From assembly GCA_027483535.1 (NCBI GenBank), contig JAIXUN010000002.1:496001-560000 (forward strand): 64,000 bases of DNA, read 5' to 3'. The position numbers and the translations under genes are program-made. This document shows, in pieces, positions 56,785 through 64,000 of the stretch (its first letter is position 1; each line of letters begins with the position of its first letter). The notes under the pieces are model-generated. The model did not search any database. It was not told where the DNA came from and saw nothing but the letters and a program-made list of their open reading frames with translations. This DNA is from a bacterium. GTDB lineage: Bacteria > Armatimonadota > Fimbriimonadia > Fimbriimonadales > Fimbriimonadaceae.

Positions 56785-58109
56785 ATCGCATTTCTAAAGA
56801 CCAGGTCTGCGAAGACTTTCATCAGGCAGAGGAAGCTCGCCGAGAGAGAACTGCTTCTTTCAGCAGCACTCGCCGAGGGCTCCTTGCGACCGCATCCTTG
56901 GGGCTCGTTTCTTGGATGGCCAACAAGTCGGCCCTTGCCCAAGTGAAGATATCGGAGGAGAAGCAAAAAGGCGAGAAGAACGATCACACCCTTGTGGTGG
57001 TCTTCCTTCGTGGAGGCGCCGACGGCCTGAACATGGTGGTGCCTTATGAGGACGACCACTACCACCGTGCCCGCCCCAACCTTCGCATGTTCGGACCGAA
57101 GGATAAAGGCGCCGCAGCCGCTCGAAAGGTGCTCAAAATCGATGATCGGTTCGGTTTCCACCCTGCCCTTGCAGACTTCCACAAGCTTTACGAAGACGGC
57201 CGATTAGGTCTTCTTCATGCGTGTGGTTCTGGCGATGGTTCTCGTTCTCACTTTGAAGCGATGGCGACCATGGAACGCGGTCAGTGGAACCCCGCCGAGC
57301 CTGTAGCGAGCGGATGGCTGGGCAGATGGCTCACCGAAGATCGCGCGCTAGATAAGCCGAACCCTCTACAAGCTGTCGCCTGGGGAGACACCCTTCCAGA
57401 CATGCTTCGAGGTGCCCCTCAGGCGATCAGCATCGCATCGATGGCTGAATTCAAGTTAGACCTTCCCGAAGACCTGCAGAAGGAACTTCGCAAGATGTAC
57501 GGTCAGGGTTCAGACGAGATGAGTCTTGCGGGTGGGACGACCTTCGAATTGCTGGATCGCCTGGAATCCATCGACTTTAAGACGGCTCAACCGGAGAACG
57601 GAGTGACCTATCCCGACACCGGGCTGGGCAAGGGCCTTAAAGAGGTCGCCACGTTGATTCGGGCAGGGCTCGGGCTGGAAGTCGCCTGTTTGGATCACGG
57701 CGTTTGGGACACCCACGTCGCCCAAGGAGCGGATATTGGGTGGCAACCGCTGCTTATGACCGAGTTGTCACAAGCGATTGGCGCATTCACCAAAGACCTC
57801 GGCAAAAAGCTCGACAACGTCACCGTTGTGGTCATGACCGAATTTGGTCGACGGCTTGGAGAGAACAACGGACTCGGCACCGACCACGGTCGAGCCAGCG
57901 TCTTTTTTGCCATCGGTGGCAAGGTCAAAGGCGGCAAAGTTTACGGAACGTGGCCGGGTCTTGATCCTAAAAACCTTGATGAAGTTGGGGATATGAAGGT
58001 CACAAACGACTACCGAGTCGCACTTGCAGAGATACTGCGACAAGAGATGGGGGCCAAGAAGCTTCCATTCAATAATCCACAAGGGTTGTACGGTTTTTAC
58101 GGAACCTAA
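56775..58109 (+). CDS. DUF1501 domain-containing protein
   Basis: LVVVFLRGGADGLNMVVPYEDDHYHRARPNL; VVMTEFGRRLGENNGLGTDHGRASVFFAIGGKVKGGKVYG; ATG 56775 overlaps the DUF1800 stop. Confidence 0.94.
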   Translation: MDLDRISKDQVCEDFHQAEEARRERTASFSSTRRGLLATASLGLVSWMANKSALAQVKISEEKQKGEKNDHTLVVVFLRGGADGLNMVVPYEDDHYHRARPNLRMFGPKDKGAAAARKVLKIDDRFGFHPALADFHKLYEDGRLGLLHACGSGDGSRSHFEAMATMERGQWNPAEPVASGWLGRWLTEDRALDKPNPLQAVAWGDTLPDMLRGAPQAISIASMAEFKLDLPEDLQKELRKMYGQGSDEMSLAGGTTFELLDRLESIDFKTAQPENGVTYPDTGLGKGLKEVATLIRAGLGLEVACLDHGVWDTHVAQGADIGWQPLLMTELSQAIGAFTKDLGKKLDNVTVVVMTEFGRRLGENNGLGTDHGRASVFFAIGGKVKGGKVYGTWPGLDPKNLDEVGDMKVTNDYRVALAEILRQEMGAKKLPFNNPQGLYGFYGT

Positions 58110-58218
58110 CCTGGAGTTCCACGCCTTTTAGTGACAATAATCGCAAAAGAATGCAGAAGTTCTGGTTTAGTAGTGGTTTTTATTAAATTGCCTGTAAGGT
58201 GGAAGGTAGGAGAATTTA

Positions 58219-58629
58219 TTGAAACTACCTTTGCGATCAATGGCCCGTCTCGGACTCGGTGCTTCTGCCTTAACCCTTTTGGCATGCTTTGGCGGCGGCA
58301 ATGAGCCACAGCAGGTAAGGGTGCCTTACCTTGGCGTGTACTCAGCCCTCACTGGACCGGAAGTCTTCATCCACGAATCTGGAACCTCTCAAACAAGCGC
58401 CAATCGGTTCATGGCAACACAGTCCAAAACTGTAGCTGGAGATCGCCAACACGATTTGGACGATTCCATTGCGATCACTTACACGGTCACACAGCCTGGA
58501 TCTACGCTGGCTACTACCAGCATCGAGCTGAATCGTCTAACTTACGTAGATGTGCGTGACGGCATCCGAAGAATTCGAGTGGATTTCGATGGAACCGTAG
58601 TGACGGCAGTTCTTGAAGTTGCTCCGTAG
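58219..58629 (+). CDS. Small lipoprotein, paralogue A
   Basis: LGLGASALTLLACFGGGNEPQQVRVPYLGVYSALTGPEVFIHESGTSQTSANRF...TYVDVRDGIRRIRVDFDGT. Confidence 0.7.
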   Translation: MKLPLRSMARLGLGASALTLLACFGGGNEPQQVRVPYLGVYSALTGPEVFIHESGTSQTSANRFMATQSKTVAGDRQHDLDDSIAITYTVTQPGSTLATTSIELNRLTYVDVRDGIRRIRVDFDGTVVTAVLEVAP

Positions 58630-58702
58630 GCGATAGACTGCGCGGACTAGGTTTCGAGAATTCAGGCGGCATCTAACCTCACTGACTTCTCGATAACGAA
58701 TC

Positions 58703-58729
58703 AAGAATCTCCTAGTAAAGGGGATTCTT
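58703..58729 (+). terminator. Terminator-like hairpin after lipoprotein A
   Basis: AAGAATCTCC-TAGTAAA-GGGGATTCTT, 10-bp stem with one G-T pair. Confidence 0.5.
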
Positions 58730-58740
58730 AGCGTCTTTAA

Positions 58741-58942
58741 GCCGGCTCAACCTCAGAACAGAGCGGCCTATTCCGATACGGGTCTGGCCAAGGGTCTCAA
58801 AGAAGGTGCCCATCTTGGGTCAAGACGTTTGGGACACCCTTGTCGCCCAACAACCGAGTGGTCACAAACGATTGCCGCATTCACCAACGACCTAGGAAAG
58901 AAACTCCCCTTCAACAATCCTCAAGGGAGCTTCTGTCTGTAC
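58741..58942 (+). pseudogene. Decayed fragments of DUF1501 gene 3' end
   Basis: 58741-58800 aligns ungapped to 57581-57640 at 47/60 identical bases; further blocks gtttgggacaccc..gtcgcccaa, gag.tggtcacaaacgatt.ccgcattcaccaa.gacct, cccttcaacaatcctcaaggg match later DUF1501 segments with deletions between. Confidence 0.9.
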
Positions 58943-59061
58943 GCAGTGGGGTGAACCCCATAGGTCGTTCCTTAAGCAAAAATATCGCAAAATTGTAACA
59001 TCTGGGTGTCACTGCCCCATTCGGAAGACGGACGGGCTTATGGTGGGAGAAGGAGTTCTCC

Positions 59062-59475
59062 ATGATTAGAATTGAGAAACGAATTGCTCGCGTTGGACTT
59101 GCCCTCTCCGCACTCACCTTGTTCGCTTGCTTCGGTGGCGAAGACAGTTCGGAACTGGTAAAGGTCTCTTACCGAGGGGTCTATACCGCCACTACCGGTG
59201 CCGATGTTCACATTCACGAAAACACCACTGCTCAAACAGATGCGAATCGGTTTTCGGTAACGCAATCAAAAGACCTTGTAGGAGATACCGAATTCGACCT
59301 GAAAGAAGCACCGTTCAGGGTCACCTACGTGGTTACAAGGCCAGGCACAATTCTGGCTACGACATCGATCGACGTGACTCGGACTGACTACGTGGACGTT
59401 CGAGATGGGCTGAAGCGCATCCGTGTCGAGTACAACGGTTCGGGGGCAACCGCCACACTGGAAGACATCCCGTAG
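59062..59475 (+). CDS. Small lipoprotein, paralogue B
   Basis: VGLALSALTLFACFGGEDSSELVKVSYRGVYTATTGADVHIHENTTAQTDANRF...DYVDVRDGLKRIRVEYNGS; co-linear similarity to paralogue A. Confidence 0.75.
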   Translation: MIRIEKRIARVGLALSALTLFACFGGEDSSELVKVSYRGVYTATTGADVHIHENTTAQTDANRFSVTQSKDLVGDTEFDLKEAPFRVTYVVTRPGTILATTSIDVTRTDYVDVRDGLKRIRVEYNGSGATATLEDIP

Positions 59476-59504
59476 CCTCCCGTTTAAATCGCCTCCCGAA
59501 TAAA

Positions 59505-59542
59505 AAACATCACCCTCCTAGTTCTCTGGGAGGGTGATGTTT
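59505..59542. terminator. Bidirectional hairpin between lipoprotein B and pyrG
   Basis: AAACATCACCCTCC-N10-GGAGGGTGATGTTT, 14-bp perfect stem. Confidence 0.85.
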
Positions 59543-59577
59543 CGTCTTGAGTCCAACAAGATCTGGACTATTCCGAT

Positions 59578-61194
59578 TTAGACAAGCGCGATTTGGTGTC
59601 GCTTTACCGCCGCTTCAACCAGACCCCTGAACAGTGGGTGCGGGTTGTTCGGACGAGATTTGAATTCGGGGTGTGCCTGGGTCGCCACGAAGAACGGGTG
59701 TGAAGGCAACTCGATCATCTCGACCAGTCGGTAGTCGGGCGAGACGCCAGAGATCACCAAGCCGTGCTCTAAGAGCTTCTCGCGGAAATCGTTGTTGACC
59801 TCGTATCGGTGTCGATGTCGCTCGGTGATTCGGCTCGTACCGTACAGTTCGGCCGCTTTAGATCCGTGGACCAGATTGCACGGGTACGACCCGAGTCGCA
59901 TCGAAGCACCCTTGTCGGTGACACCCTTTTGCTCGGGCAAAAGGTGGATCACCGGATACGGCGCACTCGGCTCGACTTCCTCAGAGTTGGCACCCGTCAG
60001 ACCGCAAACATTGCGCGAATACTCGATGACTGCCATTTGGAGTCCAAGGCAGATACCGAAGAAGGGAAGACCGCTCTCACGGGCAAAGCGAATCGCTTCG
60101 ATCTTGCCCTCAATGCCTCGACCACCGAAGCCGGGTGCGACCACCAATCCGTCGCATCCTTCCAGAATCTCTGCCGGGTTACGACCCTGTTCCAGGTTGT
60201 CGCTCTCGATCCATTTGATCTCAACTTCGGCTTTGTTCGCGATGCCCGCATGCACAATCGCCTCGCTGATGGACTTGTAGGCGTCGCCATTGGAGGTGTA
60301 CTTGCCAACCACCGCGATCTTGCACTTGTGGATCGGGTTCTTGATGGTGTCGACCAACTCGCGCCAAGCGCCAAGATGGCTCTCGTGAGTCTCCAGTCCG
60401 AGTCGCTTAGCGACAAGGTCGCCCAGGCCGTAGTCTTCGTAAACCACGGGAACTTCGTAGATCGTCTCCACCGTTCGAGACTCCACAACTGCCTGCGGTG
60501 GGACACCACAGAAAAGCGAAATCTTCTCAATGACGTCCTTCGGCATCTCCACGTCGGAGCGACAAATCAAAACATCCGGGGCGATGCCGATCTCGCGAAG
60601 CTTGTAAACCGAGTGCTGAGTAGGTTTGGTCTTAACCTCCCCCCAAGGACCAACCGTTGGAACGAGCGTGACGTGAACGTACATCGTGTTCTCGTAACCC
60701 AGGTCGGTGCGCATTTGGCGAATCGCTTCTAGGAACGGAAGCGACTCGATGTCGCCGACCGTACCGCCGATCTCGGCGATGACCACGTCAGCTTCTTGCT
60801 CGCGAGCGTGCTCCTGAACCAGGCGCTTGATCTCGTTGGTGACGTGGGGAATGACCTGAACCGTGCCGCCAAGGTAGTCGCCGCGACGTTCGGCTTCGAT
60901 AACGTTTCGATAAACCTTTCCGGTGGTGATCGACGATCCCTTCGAACAGTTCACGTCCATGAACCGCTCGTAGTGGCCAAGGTCAAGGTCGGTCTCGGCA
61001 CCGTCTTCGGTAACGAACACTTCACCGTGCTGGAACGGATTCATCGTGCCTGCGTCGACGTTGATGTACGGGTCCAACTTGATCGGAGCCACCGTGAATC
61101 CACGGTTTCGAAGCAATCGACCAAGGCTCGCCGTGGCAATGCCTTTGCCGATGCTGGAGACCACGCCGCCCGTTACGAAGATGTACTTTGCCAT
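59578..61194 (-). CDS. pyrG: CTP synthase
   Basis: KYIFVTGGVVSSIGKGIATASLGRLLRNRGF; DPYINVDAGTMNPFQHGEVFVTEDGAETDLDLGHYERF; GLQMAVIEYSRNV glutaminase domain. Confidence 0.98.
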   Translation of the reverse strand: MAKYIFVTGGVVSSIGKGIATASLGRLLRNRGFTVAPIKLDPYINVDAGTMNPFQHGEVFVTEDGAETDLDLGHYERFMDVNCSKGSSITTGKVYRNVIEAERRGDYLGGTVQVIPHVTNEIKRLVQEHAREQEADVVIAEIGGTVGDIESLPFLEAIRQMRTDLGYENTMYVHVTLVPTVGPWGEVKTKPTQHSVYKLREIGIAPDVLICRSDVEMPKDVIEKISLFCGVPPQAVVESRTVETIYEVPVVYEDYGLGDLVAKRLGLETHESHLGAWRELVDTIKNPIHKCKIAVVGKYTSNGDAYKSISEAIVHAGIANKAEVEIKWIESDNLEQGRNPAEILEGCDGLVVAPGFGGRGIEGKIEAIRFARESGLPFFGICLGLQMAVIEYSRNVCGLTGANSEEVEPSAPYPVIHLLPEQKGVTDKGASMRLGSYPCNLVHGSKAAELYGTSRITERHRHRYEVNNDFREKLLEHGLVISGVSPDYRLVEMIELPSHPFFVATQAHPEFKSRPNNPHPLFRGLVEAAVKRHQIALV

Positions 61195-61429
61195 TTAGCC
61201 CGTTCCGAAGAGGAAAACCCTGCTCAAGAAGACGTTCGGAACACGCGCAAACGCACCATTCCGCCGCCCGGAAAGTTCGTCTTTAACAAACTACACTTCC
61301 GCGCCGCAATCGTTGGGGGGTTTCGGAAAGTATACGCCGGCTGAGCTTTTCGTGGACCCAACCCATCGGCTCGTTTTGCTCGGATGATGGTTGCCCACCC
61401 CGTCCGGCGGTATCCTCGCAATAACATCG

Positions 61430-62821
61430 ATGGATTATCGAAGAACGTATATTCGTGACCTTTTCTCCATGGAACCTGGCAACGAGGTTTCGGCATTTGG
61501 TTGGGTGAAAACTCGCCGCGACAGCAAAGGGCTCTCTTTCGTTCAGTTGAGCGATGGCTCCACCTTTAACGACCTCCAAGTGATCGTTGAAGCGGGCGTG
61601 CTAGACGAGGCGACCTTGAAGAAGCTCACCACCGGTGCCTGCGTCCGTTTCGATGGTCTGATCGTCGAGTCCCCGGCGGCAGGACAAGCGGTGGAACTCA
61701 AGGCGAGCGGCGTCGAGGTGTTCGGCGAGGCCGATCCTGCAACATATCCCCTACAAAAGAAAGGCGCGTCGTTCGAATTCCTTCGCGAGATCGCCCACCT
61801 TCGCGTTCGCGGCAACACCTTTGGAGCCGTTTATCGCGTCCGTAACCGACTCTCTTACGCGGTTCACAACTTCTTCCAAGCCAGAGGATTCCAGTACGTT
61901 CACACCCCAATCGTAACCACCAGCGATGCGGAAGGTGCGGGGGCTATGTTCTACGTCTCGACCAACTTGGGTCACGACGAGAAGGGATACACGCTCAAGA
62001 ATCCAAACCCCGCCGAAGACTTCTTCGGCAAACCCGCGTTCCTCACCGTTTCTGGTCAACTCGAGGCGGAGACTCTGGCCATGGGTCTCACCAACGTTTA
62101 CACCTTTGGACCCACCTTCCGAGCCGAGAACTCCAGCACATCGCGACACCTTGCCGAGTTCTGGATGATCGAGCCCGAAATGGCGTTCTGCTCGCTGGAA
62201 GGCGACATGAACCTTGCCGAAGAGTTCCTGAAGGAAGTCATCAACGACGCACTGGAGAACTGCGGAGCCGATCTCGACTTCTTCAACAAGCGAATCGAAC
62301 CGACGTTGCTGGAGACGCTCACCCACGTCGTCAACTCGCCTTTCGAGCGATTGACCTACACCGAGGCGATCAAGATTCTGGAGAACTCCGGAGAGAACTT
62401 TGAGTATCCCGTGGCATGGGGAACCGACCTTCAGTCGGAGCACGAGCGATGGCTGACCGAGGTGAAAGTGGGTCGACCCGTGATCCTCACCGACTACCCG
62501 AAGGAGATCAAAGCGTTCTACATGCGCCAAAACGAGGACGGGAAGACCGTTCGAGCAATGGACGTGCTTGCCCCCCGAATCGGCGAAATCATCGGCGGAT
62601 CTCAGCGTGAAGAGCGACTCGACGTTCTAGAAGCGCGGATCGAAGAAATGGGTCTTCCAAAGGAAGCTTACTGGTGGTACCTCGACCTTCGAAGGTTTGG
62701 TTCGGCCCCGCACGCGGGCTTTGGTCTGGGCTTTGAACGACTGATCATGTACGTCACGGGCATGAAGAACATTCGAGACGTCATCCCCTACTACCGAGTA
62801 CCCGGAAACGCCGATTTCTAA
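61430..62821 (+). CDS. asnS: Asparaginyl-tRNA synthetase
   Basis: [117 protein letters not shown]. Confidence 0.97.
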   Translation: MDYRRTYIRDLFSMEPGNEVSAFGWVKTRRDSKGLSFVQLSDGSTFNDLQVIVEAGVLDEATLKKLTTGACVRFDGLIVESPAAGQAVELKASGVEVFGEADPATYPLQKKGASFEFLREIAHLRVRGNTFGAVYRVRNRLSYAVHNFFQARGFQYVHTPIVTTSDAEGAGAMFYVSTNLGHDEKGYTLKNPNPAEDFFGKPAFLTVSGQLEAETLAMGLTNVYTFGPTFRAENSSTSRHLAEFWMIEPEMAFCSLEGDMNLAEEFLKEVINDALENCGADLDFFNKRIEPTLLETLTHVVNSPFERLTYTEAIKILENSGENFEYPVAWGTDLQSEHERWLTEVKVGRPVILTDYPKEIKAFYMRQNEDGKTVRAMDVLAPRIGEIIGGSQREERLDVLEARIEEMGLPKEAYWWYLDLRRFGSAPHAGFGLGFERLIMYVTGMKNIRDVIPYYRVPGNADF

Positions 62822-62842
62822 ACGCCTTCTGGTACCTCTCTG

Positions 62843-64000
62843 ATGAAGCGCTCGCCATACAAGCTAGACCCTCGGATTCTGCACGAACTGAGGGGTCAGA
62901 AGCGCTTCATCACCTTGGGGCTCGCCTGCACCGTCGTAACCGCCTCGTTGTACGGCGCCACCATCACCCTGCTCAAGAAGTGCGTGGAGCAGATCGAAGC
63001 GATAGCTCGGGAAGCGGGTCTTGGACCCAAAGGCAATCCGCTGGTTCAAGCCGAGAATCTTCAAGTTCTAGCCTGGGTCTGCGTGGCGGTGGTAATCAAC
63101 TTCTTCCTCCGCTACTTCTTCACGCGCGGTTCGGTGCTGTACTTGAACATCGCGAGCAACCGTCTCACCTCCGATCTGCGACGGCGCCTTTTGAATCGCC
63201 TATTACGACTGCCTATCGGTTATTTCAGCGATAAGCGGGTAGGCGCAGTGCAGAGCGTTGTCTCGAACGATGTCAATGTCTTTCAGATGGCGATCGGCAT
63301 CATTCGAGAGTCGATAGAGGCCCCGCTAAAGGCGACCGTTGCCCTCATCGCCATCTTCTTCATCAAGTGGCAATTGGCGCTGATCACCCTGTTGATGGTC
63401 CCCATCCTCGCGGTCGTGATTCAGCGAAACAACTCCCGGATGAAGTCGGCGACCCACCAGGTGCAAGAGAACCTTGCCGAAGTGGGTGCAACGACCACTG
63501 AACTTCTGCAAGGAGTTCGAGTCGTCAAAGCGTTCGGAGCCGAGGAGCGCACCGCCGAGGAGTACGCAACCCTCAATGAGCGATTGTTTGACGCTCAATT
63601 GAGGTCGGCGAAGATCACCGCCTCCCTGCGACCGATGGTGGAACTCATCGGCGCCTCGGCGCTGGCGCTGGTCTTCTACATCAGCGGAGTCCTCGCTTCG
63701 AAAGGACAGCTCCAGTTCGCCGATGTCGCGGCTTTGGCGTTTGCCATGGATACGGTGAACCAAGGTTTCCGTAGCCTCGGCAGCCTCTCAAATACGTCCG
63801 CCCAGGTTCAAACCGCCGTCGATCGTTTGTACTCCAACGTCTTCGACCTTCCCGAAGAATCCTCTCTGTCAGGTTCTCAAACGCTTTCCAACGTTGCCGG
63901 GCGATTGGAATTCAAAGAAGTCTCGTTCACCTATCCAGACGGCACAACCGCTCTGGAGAGTGTCTCGTTCGTGATCGAGCCGGGGGAGTCTTTGGCGCTC
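62843..64000 (+). CDS. ABC transporter, MsbA-like permease/ATP-binding, truncated by window end
   Basis: Open frame MKRSPYKLDPRILHELRGQKRFITLGLACTVVTASLYG...LTSDLRRRLLNRLLRLPIGYFSDKRVGAVQSVVSNDV...LEFKEVSFTYPDGTTALESVSFVIEPGESLAL (frame not in supplied ORF list). Confidence 0.93.
   Translation, partial: MKRSPYKLDPRILHELRGQKRFITLGLACTVVTASLYGATITLLKKCVEQIEAIAREAGLGPKGNPLVQAENLQVLAWVCVAVVINFFLRYFFTRGSVLYLNIASNRLTSDLRRRLLNRLLRLPIGYFSDKRVGAVQSVVSNDVNVFQMAIGIIRESIEAPLKATVALIAIFFIKWQLALITLLMVPILAVVIQRNNSRMKSATHQVQENLAEVGATTTELLQGVRVVKAFGAEERTAEEYATLNERLFDAQLRSAKITASLRPMVELIGASALALVFYISGVLASKGQLQFADVAALAFAMDTVNQGFRSLGSLSNTSAQVQTAVDRLYSNVFDLPEESSLSGSQTLSNVAGRLEFKEVSFTYPDGTTALESVSFVIEPGESLAL

Noticed and set aside
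59809-60732. 307-aa plus-strand ORF opposite pyrG
   Set aside because: Antisense to highly conserved CTP synthase; no independent start or promoter evidence.
1-64000. CRISPR arrays, IS elements, integrases or phage structural genes
   Set aside because: No regularly spaced repeats with unique spacers (the 20-bp array at 19871 is contiguous), no transposase or integrase motifs recognised in the supplied ORFs.

Overview
64 kb of a bacterial chromosome, mostly GC-rich and densely coding. The gene content (DUF1559 H-X9-DG pseudopilin, PSD1/DUF1549-DUF1553 plus DUF1501 pair, DUF1800 plus DUF1501 pair, PEP-CTERM protein, many Gfo/Idh/MocA and glycan-active enzymes) resembles an Armatimonadota/Fimbriimonadia- or Planctomycetes-like heterotroph; this taxonomy is inference only. 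Ordinary content: RelE/XRE toxin-antitoxin pair, GH95, GH2, BNR sialidase and SASA esterase, GntR and LacI regulators, L,D-transpeptidase, SPFH protein, polysaccharide deacetylase, QueD, two ABC transporters, HD-GYP protein, M14 peptidase, macro-domain protein, CTP synthase and Asn-tRNA synthetase. Main candidates for something new: (1) an AT-richer island at about 3.24-6.65 kb with a compact three-gene operon: PD-(D/E)XK-like protein with an apparent winged-helix insertion, intact Ser/Thr kinase, and an unassigned ~400-aa protein; (2) an ~11 kb five-gene envelope operon (TPR/outer-membrane barrel, CsgG-like, giant beta-rich protein, Fn3 protein, Zn-dependent phospholipase C-like protein); (3) a 20-bp tandem repeat array, each unit carrying TATAAT, upstream of two orphan genes; (4) a tandem duplication that left a decayed DUF1501 3' end between two paralogous small lipoproteins; (5) a recurrent -10-like hexamer/4-5 nt/start codon arrangement suggesting leaderless mRNAs. 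No rRNA, tRNA or CRISPR array was found by eye. All functional calls come from motif recognition without database searches.
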